Virus record (IMG/VR): IMGVR_UViG_3300045240_000051
Location: 1-64,000 of that record
Direction: 5' to 3' (one strand)
Length of the DNA stretch: 64,000 nt
Origin: a virus
The notes under the pieces were generated by a model. That model was not told the DNA's origin. It saw only the letters and a program-made list of their open reading frames with translations, and searched no databases. This document shows positions 30,762 through 38,714 of this stretch, piece by piece. Within the stretch, counting starts at the first letter, position 1. Every line of letters starts with the position of its first letter. The position numbers and the translations under genes were made by a program.

Positions 30762-30959
30762 ATGACCATTAAGACCGAAATGAAGGGTGACAACCTTGTT
30801 ATCACGGTTGATTGCTCGCAAGCCGCCCGCGACGCGGCCACAGTGTCGAGCACTGGCAAGACCCGCATGCTTGGCACCACGTCAGGGTTCACGGCTCTTG
30901 CGACGCCGCATGGCATCGTCAAAGCGTCGCTGAACGTGACGGTTCCTCTGGCCGGCTGA
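30762..30959 (+). CDS. 65-aa hypothetical protein
   Basis: ATG 30762 has AGGAG at good spacing; an upstream GTG frame is rejected. The product is strand-rich (MTIKTEMKGDNLVITVDCS, GKTRMLGTTSGFTAL, VKASLNVTVPLAG), a pattern seen in short phage proteins. Likely strongly expressed from P3 and followed by a large hairpin. Role unknown. Confidence 0.7.
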   Translation: MTIKTEMKGDNLVITVDCSQAARDAATVSSTGKTRMLGTTSGFTALATPHGIVKASLNVTVPLAG

Positions 30960-30970
30960 TACCCTGACAC

Positions 30971-31012
30971 CCTGTCTGGCTTGAGGGCGACCCCGCCCCC
31001 AGGCTGGACAGG
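30971..31012 (+). terminator. Large GC-rich hairpin after the 65-aa gene
   Basis: CCTGTC pairs with GACAGG, extended by GU pairs to a stem of about 12, with an inner GGGC/GCCC stem. No T-run follows, so it may attenuate rather than end transcription, or protect the upstream mRNA. Confidence 0.5.
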
Positions 31013-31124
31013 CCGGTGCCTTCCGCGCGAAACAAACCCAAGCGAAACTTACGGTTGAGTGGTTTTTGGTTCTTAACCAGTTGTTAAGGTGACAATATTA
31101 AAAGGTAAATAAAGGAGACCCCCA

Positions 31125-31319
31125 ATGGCAAAAACCAACAGCCAAAAGTGGTATGATGATTTGGAGGCACTTATTGACAAGTATCCACATATGAAGGTGT
31201 CACAGGTAATGGTGACAACGCAACAGTGGATGGATGCAGTTTGGCGCCGGTTGGAACCCGCGGGAAAAACAAAGGTTACTATATTGAAGGACGTAAAGGG
31301 GCGTTATCGTCTTGGGTGA
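31125..31319 (+). CDS. 64-aa hypothetical protein
   Basis: AAAGGAGACC precedes the ATG. The product (MAKTNSQKWYDDLEALIDKY, KVSQVMVTTQQWMDAVW, then KGRYRLG) looks like a small alpha-beta DNA- or protein-binding unit. Family unknown. Confidence 0.65.
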   Translation: MAKTNSQKWYDDLEALIDKYPHMKVSQVMVTTQQWMDAVWRRLEPAGKTKVTILKDVKGRYRLG

Positions 31320-31384
31320 GCACTATTGAACACTCAGTTAATTAACTGCGGTGTGCTACCTTGCCAGCCTATAAGGGGTGAACC

Positions 31385-31612
31385 ATGAGTGCAATAATCC
31401 TCGGGCTGTTGTGGGCGTTGTTCTGGTGCATCGTGCTTGCGGGTGTGGTGTATCTGGTGCTGTACGGTATTAATAAGTTCATCTACGAACTGCCGGAAAA
31501 ACTTGTGCAGGGTGTATGGTTTTTGTTCTTGCTGTTGTGCATTATTGCGCTGGTGACAGTATTCGCGGGTGGCGGCGGGGGGTCTGCCACCTTTGTACCT
31601 CACTTTCGGTAA
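31385..31612 (+). CDS. 75-aa membrane protein with two transmembrane helices
   Basis: AAGGGGTG precedes the ATG. Residues 5-27 and about 43-60 are strongly hydrophobic, separated by a short charged loop (NKFIYELPEKLVQG), followed by a Gly-rich tail. It could be an accessory membrane or superinfection protein; no holin-specific evidence. Confidence 0.65.
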   Translation: MSAIILGLLWALFWCIVLAGVVYLVLYGINKFIYELPEKLVQGVWFLFLLLCIIALVTVFAGGGGGSATFVPHFR

Positions 31613-31681
31613 CCAGCCAACGCCAGGGGTTAACCATTTGATGACACCCAACCCCCCTAGTATTTGCAGGGGAGTAAGTGG

Positions 31682-31900
31682 ATGCGAGTAATTGCCTTCG
31701 ACGCGAAGAACGCCGGGAACTTAAAGACGGTGAACATTGTTACGTCTTTGCCCGCGGGCGGTCAGACCAAGACGGGCACGCAGAACACTTCTGCATTTGC
31801 CGCCGCCAATCCGAACGCACAGCCAACGTATATGGCATCCGCCTCCCCCGTAGCGGGCTTGCCAACGGTGTTCATTTCGGGGTATAGTGCGCCGAACTAA
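31682..31900 (+). CDS. 72-aa hypothetical protein
   Basis: GGGGAG lies 7 bases before ATG 31682. The sequence (MRVIAFDAKNAGNLKTVNIV, then Ala/Thr/Asn-rich stretches, ending VFISGYSAPN) is low in charge and probably strand-rich. Function unknown. Confidence 0.6.
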   Translation: MRVIAFDAKNAGNLKTVNIVTSLPAGGQTKTGTQNTSAFAAANPNAQPTYMASASPVAGLPTVFISGYSAPN

Positions 31901-31920
31901 CCAACCAAAGGAACCGCCCA

Positions 31921-32187
31921 ATGAGTATTTCACAAGAAACAGACAAGGTTAAAGCCTCTCTTACATCTGAGGCCCAGTCGCTAGTGTCTCGCCTTGAGGC
32001 ATTGTTTGAACGGCTTCGTAATGCAGTAAATCGCGTGCATGGTGCGGCGCCACAACCAGCGGCTCCACAGTCCGCGGGCACTGCCGTGCCGACTGCTATT
32101 CCGGCTGTCGCTGCTAGTGTTGACGCAGCGCACTCTGCGATATCCAGTTTGGATAATCAAGTTGCAAGGCTTGAAAACAGCCTATAA
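31921..32187 (+). CDS. 88-aa coiled-coil protein
   Basis: AAAGGAAC precedes the ATG. Two amphipathic helices (residues 3-42 and 64-88, with SSLDNQVARLENSL at the end) flank a Pro/Ala/Thr hinge. Likely an oligomerising small protein, perhaps membrane-associated with its TM-peptide neighbours. Confidence 0.65.
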   Translation: MSISQETDKVKASLTSEAQSLVSRLEALFERLRNAVNRVHGAAPQPAAPQSAGTAVPTAIPAVAASVDAAHSAISSLDNQVARLENSL

Positions 32188-32198
32188 GGGTTTACTCT

Positions 32199-32282
32199 AT
32201 GGACGTTTTAATGTGGCTGTTCGTAGGCGGCTGTGCTGTGCTGCTTATTTATGTCATCCCCAGGATCAAGTACCCACGATAG
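32199..32282 (+). CDS. 27-aa membrane peptide
   Basis: AAGGG lies upstream of the ATG. The peptide (MDVLMWLFVGGCAVLLIYV, then IPRIKYPR) is one transmembrane helix with a basic tail. It lies in a 100-base space between two well-supported genes. Confidence 0.5.
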   Translation: MDVLMWLFVGGCAVLLIYVIPRIKYPR

Positions 32283-32292
32283 GAGACACCCC

Positions 32293-32694
32293 ATGGGTGG
32301 CGTTACAAGAGCCTTCATATATGGAATAGCCGTAGGATTTTTCCTGCTTGGCGTTATGACTGGCGTGTTTATAAGCGTGCTGGTTACATCCACCCATGCC
32401 AGAGCCGACGGCACCACCATGGCACCGCTTAGTGACATTCATCCACCCGTTGCCCATGAGCCTGGGCCGCAGTGGAAACTTACCGTGACGGTAACGGATA
32501 CGGAAGGTAAACCAGTGAACAAGTTGCGGTATACCGGCCGCACATGGGATACCCGCGACTACTGCCAGAAGTTCGTTGCCACAGATGACTTTTCCAAATC
32601 GTTACCGCCGCTGGTCAATTTTATGATCCAGCAAGGGTACGAGGCGTACACGGTGGACTTCGCTTGCGAACCGATGGTGGATAGAGGGCGATGA
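32293..32694 (+). CDS. 133-aa membrane-anchored extracytoplasmic protein
   Basis: AGGAGAC lies before ATG 32293. Residues 8-30 form a transmembrane helix (FIYGIAVGFFLLGVMTGVF), followed by a soluble domain with WKLTVTVTDTEGKPVNKL and YCQKFVATDDFSK plus a second Cys, suggesting a disulphide. Orientation signals fit an N-in, periplasmic C-terminus. It may act at the cell envelope, for example in superinfection exclusion. Confidence 0.65.
   Translation: MGGVTRAFIYGIAVGFFLLGVMTGVFISVLVTSTHARADGTTMAPLSDIHPPVAHEPGPQWKLTVTVTDTEGKPVNKLRYTGRTWDTRDYCQKFVATDDFSKSLPPLVNFMIQQGYEAYTVDFACEPMVDRGR
32480..32494. repeat. Dispersed palindrome copy 15 (N5)
   Basis: TTACC-GTGAC-GGTAA inside the 133-aa gene, read as Leu-Thr-Val-Thr-Val-Thr. 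Confidence 0.8.
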
Positions 32695-32707
32695 CCGGTG
32701 GTGGATA

Positions 32708-33520
32708 ATGGTCATAGGCCGCATGGGGTTCACGTCGCAGCTTGTACGGATAAACTTTCCGCGCAAGTGCGATATACTGGCAATACAGGCAGCAGAGCGG
32801 CGTAGCAGCCAGCTTGCCGGCGATAGTCTTGTTCGTGGCACCAACGGCATAGATGCGTTTGCGTTTTCAACTAGCTCCCTGCCGGGCTACACGTCCGGAT
32901 TTAGTTTTTGCCAAGCCATACCCAACGCCACACCCGGAATGGTGAATAGTGCCATAACTGCGCAAGGTGGCATGGGTGTGTATAAGGGACCGGCTCCTGT
33001 TTTCAATTTTGGAGTTGGTGGCGGGTTCACTGGTAGTGTCATAAATACCGACTTGGTGTTCACACTTGGCGGTGCGGCAAAGGATGCGTGGAATTGGAAC
33101 GGGGCGACGCCGAAGTATAACTACGACTTGCGGGCATATATGTTTATAAACATGACACTGTTCCGCAAGTTGTTCGGCGGAAACACTTTGAATTTTGCTG
33201 TTAAGTTCGGGGGAAGTACTTACTCTAATTATGGGTTGTGGGTGGAAGTACTTCCGAACCAAAGGGGGATTGGGTTCGGAAATAGCCTTGTGGGGTTTGG
33301 CGGGGTGGGGTTGCAGACCGCCAGAAGCATGGGGTGGAACTGGCAGGCCATGAGTTCGTACGTCAAGGGGCTTGGAACCCCCTCCGGGTCTGGATCGTTA
33401 GCAGATATGACCCCCACCATGAACGTGTTTGTGCCGGTGTCCGGGCGGCCGTCCATGTCCGGATCGGGGTTCGCGTCGAACAACGTGTTCTCCACCACAG
33501 GGGCGTTTGGCAACGATTAA
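32708..33520 (+). CDS. 270-aa Gly-rich orphan protein
   Basis: Starts at ATG 32708 with a weak GGTGG site; an ATG at 32723 is an alternative. After a basic N-terminus (QLVRINFPRKCDILAIQAAERR) the protein is rich in Gly, Asn, Phe and Ser with strands such as GVGGGFTGSVINTDLVFTL and GLWVEVLPNQRGIGFG. Composition suggests a beta-rich surface or secreted protein. I do not recognise its family; it stands alone before a strong hairpin. Confidence 0.6.
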   Translation: MVIGRMGFTSQLVRINFPRKCDILAIQAAERRSSQLAGDSLVRGTNGIDAFAFSTSSLPGYTSGFSFCQAIPNATPGMVNSAITAQGGMGVYKGPAPVFNFGVGGGFTGSVINTDLVFTLGGAAKDAWNWNGATPKYNYDLRAYMFINMTLFRKLFGGNTLNFAVKFGGSTYSNYGLWVEVLPNQRGIGFGNSLVGFGGVGLQTARSMGWNWQAMSSYVKGLGTPSGSGSLADMTPTMNVFVPVSGRPSMSGSGFASNNVFSTTGAFGND

Positions 33521-33543
33521 CGCGTCTAGCGTAGTAAGAGTAT

Positions 33544-33610
33544 GGGCCCTGGCGCTTTTACGTGCGTTGAGTTATCTCCGCACACACGGGGGTGGGGGGC
33601 GCTGGGGCCC
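33544..33610 (+). terminator. Two-level GC-rich hairpin, likely operon boundary
   Basis: GGGCCCTGGCGC (33544-33555) pairs with GCGCTGGGGCCC (33599-33610) over 12 bp including two GU pairs; a GTGCG/CGCAC stem forms inside. It separates the 270-aa gene from the regulator gene. No T-run follows. Confidence 0.5.
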
Positions 33611-33634
33611 ACTTGCCTGCGTTTAACTTATCTG

Positions 33635-33648
33635 TTACCATACGGTAA
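33635..33648. repeat. Dispersed palindrome copy 16 (N4), upstream of the regulator gene
   Basis: TTACC-ATAC-GGTAA, 37 bases before the regulator ATG. It sits between a possible -35 (TTAACT) and -10 (TAATAA), the position of a classic operator. Confidence 0.8.
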
Positions 33649-33685
33649 TAAGGTGTGAACTTAAAATTCACCCTGGAGTTACCCC

Positions 33686-34285
33686 ATGGACCCGTCGGAA
33701 CAAGAACTCCCCCCGCTTCAAACCCATATCGCGCAGCGCATGGCCTTGGAAGGAATTCCGGTGCGGGCCATAGCGCGTTCGCTTAAACAAGAGGCTACGT
33801 TGGTCTATGAAACGCTTGAAGCGGCGCAAGGGCAAGGCATCATCATCGACATGCCGAAAGACGACTGGGCGCCGACGGCGAACCGCGCGGACCATGCCCC
33901 CTCCTTCAAGCCGGGACTTCGTGACGATGATCTGGCGTTTACCTGCCGGCAGGTGTTCAAGCTTACGCCGCTACAGGCTGCGTTTATGGTGGCGCTATTG
34001 AAGAATTCCAGGGTGGATAAGACTAAATTTCATCTGTTGATCGAGAATATGCGCAACCGCAAGCCGGGGACTTCGCCCAGCGACAAGGACCCGACCGAGC
34101 CTAAGATGGTTGACGTGGTGATTTGCCATCTTCGAAAACGGCTTAAGAAGGTGGATCAGGCTATCGAAATAAAGACGAATTGGGGGGATGGTTACTTTAT
34201 CGAGCCTACGTGTCGGTCGTACGTGATGAAGACGTATTTTCCCAGTCCGCGGGAGCAAGACGATGCCAGTGCCGATACTGCATGA
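33686..34285 (+). CDS. Winged-helix transcriptional regulator, 199 aa
   Basis: The N-terminal region (about 10-50) looks like a helix-turn-helix (HIAQRMALEGIPVRAIARSL). The C-terminal region carries KMVDVVICHLRKRLKK followed by IEIKTNWGDGYFIEP, the recognition helix and wing of OmpR/PhoB-type winged helices. There is no receiver domain. An internal FKLTPLQAAFMVALLKNSRVD segment also matches the OmpR-like LTxxExxxLxxL start. It is the only clear regulator in the window and a candidate ligand of the TTACC palindromes, one of which lies in its own upstream region. Confidence 0.78.
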   Translation: MDPSEQELPPLQTHIAQRMALEGIPVRAIARSLKQEATLVYETLEAAQGQGIIIDMPKDDWAPTANRADHAPSFKPGLRDDDLAFTCRQVFKLTPLQAAFMVALLKNSRVDKTKFHLLIENMRNRKPGTSPSDKDPTEPKMVDVVICHLRKRLKKVDQAIEIKTNWGDGYFIEPTCRSYVMKTYFPSPREQDDASADTA

Positions 34286-34625
34286 AGATGTGATTTTGCA
34301 AAACATCCACCCGTCGATGCCGTTGGCCCCGGACGGCCTTCGCATTTGTCTCAAGTTCATATTGTCGGCGTGCAGCGATAGACAGCTTACCCACGAAGGG
34401 TTTCTGGATATAGCCGAGCAGGTTACCGATACTATGGAGTTGTTAACCCGCATGGAGACCACGGGGTTGTGCAAGTATGCGATTGAAAAATCAGGCGGGG
34501 ATACGCCAAGCATGGCGGAAGCGATTGCGGGGATGCAGAAGGAACTTATTGCCAAGAGGTTGGGATTAGTGGAGAAATTCTCCTTGGTTATGCAGTGCCC
34601 TGTGGATAAATTAGAAGTTAATTAG
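34263..34625 (+). CDS. 120-aa hypothetical protein
   Basis: GGGAGC lies 7 bases before the ATG, inside the end of the regulator gene (overlap 23 bases). The product is helical (GLRICLKFILSACSDRQLTH, MAEAIAGMQKELIAKRLGL). It may work with the regulator; family unknown. Confidence 0.65.
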   Translation: MPVPILHEDVILQNIHPSMPLAPDGLRICLKFILSACSDRQLTHEGFLDIAEQVTDTMELLTRMETTGLCKYAIEKSGGDTPSMAEAIAGMQKELIAKRLGLVEKFSLVMQCPVDKLEVN

Positions 34626-34670
34626 TTGATGACAGGGTTCCCATAGTTGTCGCGGTATATCGGAGCGACC

Positions 34671-35069
34671 ATGGGTGTATTATTCCAAGTGGAGCCTGTT
34701 TTGGAAAACCAGTTTGATCTGTCTCACTGGATAGGACATGTTACATCTATTATTGCAGCCCTTGGTGCCTTTATGGGGCTTCTGCCATCGGCAGTTGCCC
34801 TAGTTGCACTTATTTGGTATTCAGTTCAGTTATATGAAAGCCGGACAGTTCAGCACTATTTACGTAACCGAAAGATGGTGCGTAAAGCTAAAAAAATAGC
34901 AAGGTTGCGGGCCAAGGAAAAAGTCATCATAGCGGAGTTGGAGGCGCTTGAAGTAATGCGCGAGGCCAAGGCCACGGCCAGGGAAAAAGTTGCAAAAGCT
35001 TCGCACGAAGCCGAGGTTCTTGTTGTTCACGAGACCGCGGATCAAAAAATAAACCTTCCTCCGGTGTAA
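34671..35069 (+). CDS. 132-aa holin-like membrane protein with coiled coil
   Basis: CGGAGCG precedes ATG 34671. A long hydrophobic segment (VTSIIAALGAFMGLLPSA, VALVALIWYSVQLYES) spans the membrane once or twice, followed by a highly basic and then acidic coiled coil. Layout resembles class II phage holins or related membrane proteins. The main lysis genes are far away (58-59 kb), so a different membrane role is possible. Confidence 0.55.
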   Translation: MGVLFQVEPVLENQFDLSHWIGHVTSIIAALGAFMGLLPSAVALVALIWYSVQLYESRTVQHYLRNRKMVRKAKKIARLRAKEKVIIAELEALEVMREAKATAREKVAKASHEAEVLVVHETADQKINLPPV

Positions 35070-35070
35070 C

Positions 35071-35337
35071 ATGTTTGGTTTTTCGTTAGAGCAAATAAAT
35101 AGTACGGCGTTTCTTGTTATCGCCGCGCTTAATTTATGGGTGGCGTATTTGACTTTAAGGACGCATAGAAATGTCGCCTTGATTGAAAAGGCCACCAATA
35201 GCATGAAAGACGAACTGGTTAAATCCACCGCGCTGGCGTCATATGCCGAAGGTCATGAAGTGGCCCAGGTTGCCGGGGAGAAGAAGGCGGCTATTTTAGC
35301 GCAAGGTGTAGTGCAGGGAAAAGCCGACGGTGCTTGA
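35071..35337 (+). CDS. 88-aa membrane protein
   Basis: The ATG lies 1 base after the previous stop. Residues 11-30 (TAFLVIAALNLWVAYLTL) form one transmembrane helix; the rest is a charged helix with Lys/Ala/Gly (VAQVAGEKKAAILAQG). It seems to form a membrane unit with the genes on either side. Confidence 0.6.
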   Translation: MFGFSLEQINSTAFLVIAALNLWVAYLTLRTHRNVALIEKATNSMKDELVKSTALASYAEGHEVAQVAGEKKAAILAQGVVQGKADGA

Positions 35338-35491
35338 TGCGTATATTAGCTGGGCGCAAAATTTATCTGACGAACAGCGCGTGTTTATATGGGGAGGCTG
35401 TTTGGGTCTTGTGTTTTTGTACGCTATTGTGGCTTGCTGGGGTGAATTAAAAGACCCGCCCGATGATTACCAACCGCCCCTTGCGGGTTAA
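35330..35491 (+). CDS. 53-aa membrane protein, end of rightward operon
   Basis: A GTG overlaps the end of the previous gene by 8 bases. The product has one transmembrane helix (GGCLGLVFLYAIVACWGEL) and a Pro-rich tail (DPPDDYQPPLAG). Its TAA shares a TTAA palindrome with the stop of the convergent terminase gene. Confidence 0.6.
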   Translation: MLDAYISWAQNLSDEQRVFIWGGCLGLVFLYAIVACWGELKDPPDDYQPPLAG

Positions 35492-36957
35492 GTCCAGCCC
35501 TTTGATTGTATGGTGTTACGTGCAGTTGGTCGTTGGACTAATCTGGTTGTTATATAGCCCACCATATTTCCGTGTACAATAAGGCTCGCGTATTGTAGGC
35601 AGTCAGCTACGTGCGAGAAGCCTTCCTTGTCGTTCTTTTCCGGGACGACGCGCAGCGCACCCGCCTTGGTTTTGGTAAACCTGTAGCCTCCAGACATAGC
35701 TCTACAGAGCCAGGGACAACCCTGCCTACTAATAATGAGCGTAGGACCGCCGTTTGTTTGCCGGCCAAGTAGGCTCTCGACTGCACGAAGGCGGGGTTCA
35801 ATGTCGTTTGTAGGTGCTGGGAAAGCAGGAAATCCAAATCGTTTAAGAGCGTCAAAACAGCTTTCCTCTGCGATGGAGCCTTTAGCAACGCCTGCTGGAT
35901 CGCCGACCACGGCGATACGTTGTCCGACGTATTTGTTCGACATGAGTTTGGGGCGAAGCGATTGGTTGACATGTTTTTCCAGTCCTACGTTGATGGCGGG
36001 TACTTCTTCGTGAACGATCAGCCTTCCAAGATGGTCGGGTTGGCAGATAAGGGACCAAGGATTACGCCCAAAGTCCTGCGCAACAATAAGAGGGTATCCG
36101 GGTATGATGCCGTGCCACTTTTTGTCCGTTTCATCCATAATGTGGAAATCGGAACGAAAGGTATTCTTGAACACAGCCATACCCGATGGGTCGTCACCGT
36201 ATTGGGCGTAGACATACCGTTTAACCCAGTCGGAGTCTTCTCCGTACATTTCGACAAAACGCTCATAGTATTTTCTCCCTTGGGCGATACGGGCAGGGTG
36301 GTCGATGGGCAATTTAATGGTTTGCTCGTTCTGCACCAGATAGGCAAGGTTTTCGGCGTTAGGGGATAAGCCGGATGGCTGGATGAATTTTTGCCAGTCA
36401 GACGGTAGATTTTCCATAAATGTGTGCCATGGGGCGAGTTCTGTGGGCATGTTGGTGTCGGCTATGATACCATGCCAAGTAGGTGTTCCACGTATGCCGC
36501 TAGGGTAGCGTCCGCATCGTCCGGATACAGGGCCAAGCACGCTAATGTCCATTTCAATGCACTCTGAGAGCCATGCGCCGGTAAGCTGCATGGAAAGAAG
36601 TCTTGCTTGATCTTCGGAGTTTTCGAGCGGGATGAAGACCCATTCACTTCGCACATCGTCAAAATTAACATGAAATGTTCCTTCGCTGACCTTCCAAATG
36701 CCCAGTCCGCCAAGCCATGTTTCGCAGTCCTTAAGCACAGTATCTTTAAGTTGTTTTAGCGTTTGGCGTACAACCGAGAAGCGTGTATAACGTTTGCCGT
36801 CTGCACCGGGGGTTTGGGCTACGGATCGGCGTAACAGTTCAACGATGGCCGCAGTGGTCTTACCGGAACCGACCGGCCCCGCGGCGATCCTCCCGAACGC
36901 TTCCGACTTCATAAAGCTGGCAAGCGTAGGGGGTGCGTTGAATGTAAATCCGCTCAT
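35488..36957 (-). CDS. terL: Terminase large subunit
   Basis: The 489-residue protein has Walker A AAGPVGSGKTTA (Gly30-Thr34), a Walker B region ending in TGAWLSECIEM, and an RNase H-like nuclease domain with VAQDFGRNPW, VVGDPAG and HVADCLQYA supplying acidic residues. This is the ATP-driven DNA packaging motor and nuclease. It is encoded opposite to the portal and capsid genes, with a metallophosphoesterase and a candidate small terminase upstream on the same strand. Confidence 0.93.
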   Translation of the reverse strand: MSGFTFNAPPTLASFMKSEAFGRIAAGPVGSGKTTAAIVELLRRSVAQTPGADGKRYTRFSVVRQTLKQLKDTVLKDCETWLGGLGIWKVSEGTFHVNFDDVRSEWVFIPLENSEDQARLLSMQLTGAWLSECIEMDISVLGPVSGRCGRYPSGIRGTPTWHGIIADTNMPTELAPWHTFMENLPSDWQKFIQPSGLSPNAENLAYLVQNEQTIKLPIDHPARIAQGRKYYERFVEMYGEDSDWVKRYVYAQYGDDPSGMAVFKNTFRSDFHIMDETDKKWHGIIPGYPLIVAQDFGRNPWSLICQPDHLGRLIVHEEVPAINVGLEKHVNQSLRPKLMSNKYVGQRIAVVGDPAGVAKGSIAEESCFDALKRFGFPAFPAPTNDIEPRLRAVESLLGRQTNGGPTLIISRQGCPWLCRAMSGGYRFTKTKAGALRVVPEKNDKEGFSHVADCLQYASLIVHGNMVGYITTRLVQRPTARNTIQSKGWT

Positions 36958-36987
36958 TTTCTATGATGTGTTGCTAGTCGCCGTTTT

Positions 36988-38091
36988 TTATTCTTGCCAC
37001 GAAACCCATACTTTTTCGCCTTGGGAGACTTTCTTGGGTTCAAGGAAGACTTCCCAGCGCGCCGTAATACCGTGCTCGGGGTGATTGAACCATAGGGCTT
37101 GAGAAGGTTTTGTGTTGGGAGCACGGAGTCCCAGGTGCCCATATTCGTTAAGACCCATGAGGGAATTATTGACAATAATCCCTGAAAGGCTGACGTATTG
37201 GTGCCAGTGTCCCATAACAAGCGTATCAAAGTGGCGCCCGATTTCCGCTTCGCTTCTACCGACTTTAAGTGCTCCACGGAGAATGGGCCCCAAAGCCCCA
37301 ATGATCCCATCGCCTCCTTTAACGCCGAGGCTATCCCCATGTGTAAGGAGATAACGGTGACCGAACACTGCAAAGTAGGCATCTGCCTCTCCTGACACTA
37401 GAAATTGAATGTTTTTGGTTTTTCGGAATTCGCGTTCCAAATTGCAGTAGATGTTCCACTCGTAGTTGGTGTGGACACGCCCCTTCATCCTAGGTTTGCG
37501 AGTAGAGCGACCATGATTACCAACCACGCAAGGAACAAACAGCTTCCCAAAACTAGACGCCATTTTGTCGAGCGAAGCTGCCAGTATGTCGGTAAGATCG
37601 TTGATGGCTTCTTGGGGGGTTCGGTCATTGGTGTTTTGCAATTCTTCATGGATATCCCCCGTAATCATGTCGCCGCCCAACATGATAACGGCTCCGGGGT
37701 ACTTTTGTGCCGATCTGCCCATATGGTTGTAGGATAGGTCAATGGTGGTGTCTACCAGTTTATGCACGCGCTTTTTGGCCACTTTAGCGTTGAATTCATT
37801 GACGCCGCCCACATCGTCCGGATTAACGACTTCCCCGTAATGCCAATCACTCCAAATAGTTACGGGGCATCCGCGTTTGCCTGATGCGCCGCCAGGACCA
37901 GTGATCCATTTCGGGGGTTCAGGGGTATGAGCAGACAAACCATAAATTTTAGTTCGTATGATTTCCTGGGTGTCATTGTCACGCCTGATCTGCCGGATGG
38001 TTTGATTGGCTGCGTTTAATTCCGCGTTCTTCTTGCGGATTATCTCCATGGCGTCGTTTAGGCGGTCGTCGTTTGTTTTTACGGGTGCCAT
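36988..38091 (-). CDS. Calcineurin-like metallophosphoesterase, 367 aa
   Basis: AAGGAAATATAACC precedes ATG 38091. A helical N-terminal region (about 1-50) is followed by the metallophosphoesterase motifs in order: WSDWHYGE (Asp82-x-His84), LGGDMITGD, VVGNHGR, LTHGDS and GHWHQ. All metal ligands are present. It sits between the two terminase genes, a place where related phages sometimes carry such an enzyme. A role in DNA end or nucleotide processing during packaging is possible but unproven. Confidence 0.85.
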   Translation of the reverse strand: MAPVKTNDDRLNDAMEIIRKKNAELNAANQTIRQIRRDNDTQEIIRTKIYGLSAHTPEPPKWITGPGGASGKRGCPVTIWSDWHYGEVVNPDDVGGVNEFNAKVAKKRVHKLVDTTIDLSYNHMGRSAQKYPGAVIMLGGDMITGDIHEELQNTNDRTPQEAINDLTDILAASLDKMASSFGKLFVPCVVGNHGRSTRKPRMKGRVHTNYEWNIYCNLEREFRKTKNIQFLVSGEADAYFAVFGHRYLLTHGDSLGVKGGDGIIGALGPILRGALKVGRSEAEIGRHFDTLVMGHWHQYVSLSGIIVNNSLMGLNEYGHLGLRAPNTKPSQALWFNHPEHGITARWEVFLEPKKVSQGEKVWVSWQE

Positions 38092-38299
38092 GGTTATATT
38101 TCCTTTCGATCTCTCGACCTTTGGGGGAAAGTTTGTACTGGCGTTGGGCTTCAAGATGGGCTCGGGAGTGATTGTAACGGTCCTGGGTTGCTAGACCCTT
38201 CGGGGAGTGGTGATACCTCGATTGCCTCGCCCTCGATAGGAGTAATTGCTTTGTCGATTTTGATTTGGTCGGCCCCCAAGTTGATTGTGATTTGGACAC
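37979..38299 (-). pseudogene. Out-of-frame basic repeat region, possible HNH gene remnant
   Basis: Read in this frame the sequence gives repeated blocks RYHHSPKGLATQDRYNHS and RQYKLSPKGREIERKYNH. Such S-P-K-G/R-Y repeats are typical of the N-terminus of phage HNH homing endonucleases. The frame overlaps the 3' end of the small-terminase gene and the 5' end of the phosphoesterase gene and has no start of its own. It may be a relic of a homing gene or chance. Confidence 0.2.
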
Positions 38300-38714
38300 G
38301 TTCTGTGCTCTGCTCTTTCTGTTTTTCGCCGCCGACGCCGGCCATGTCTGCCAGTACTTTAAGCGTTCCGGTTACACTTGACAAGGCTTCGTTCTTGTCG
38401 CCCATTCGCGCAACAACGTCCGGAAGGCGGTCTTCGATCCCGCATGCCGCTTGGAGGGCGATGCGCTGTTTGGTGGATTTGATGCTCTCCCATTCGGTGA
38501 CGGCTATCTTGAAAGCATCTTGGAAATACTTGTTTTCTTTCAATAGGTTAAGCTGGTCTTCGGTTATTTTGTATCGGGCGCAAACAACCTTTACTGGATG
38601 CAAATTAGCTGCGAGTTCGCGGACTATGGCTGCTACGGTATTCAGGGGAATGTCTGGCATTTCCGCGGGGGGGTTTACCGCGACGGTAACAAGTTCGGTT
38701 GACGGATCAGGCAT
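38151..38714 (-). CDS. terS: Candidate terminase small subunit
   Basis: AAGGAG lies before ATG 38714. The product (187 aa) has a helix-turn-helix-like region (ELAANLHPVKVVCARYKIT) followed by a long helical part with KENKYFQDAFKIAVTEWES, and an acidic C-terminus. Size, DNA-binding layout and position upstream of the large terminase on the same strand fit a small terminase, which recognises packaging DNA. No direct signature proves it. Confidence 0.6.
   Translation of the reverse strand: MPDPSTELVTVAVNPPAEMPDIPLNTVAAIVRELAANLHPVKVVCARYKITEDQLNLLKENKYFQDAFKIAVTEWESIKSTKQRIALQAACGIEDRLPDVVARMGDKNEALSSVTGTLKVLADMAGVGGEKQKEQSTERVQITINLGADQIKIDKAITPIEGEAIEVSPLPEGSSNPGPLQSLPSPS
38675..38689. repeat. 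Dispersed palindrome copy 17 (N5)
   Basis: TTACC-GCGAC-GGTAA near the start of the small-terminase gene, read as Val-Thr-Val-Ala-Val-Asn. Confidence 0.8.

Noticed and set aside
33429-33626. Small plus-strand frame at the end of the 270-aa gene
   Set aside because: No ribosome site, Arg/Cys/Trp-biased out-of-frame composition, and it runs through the strong hairpin.
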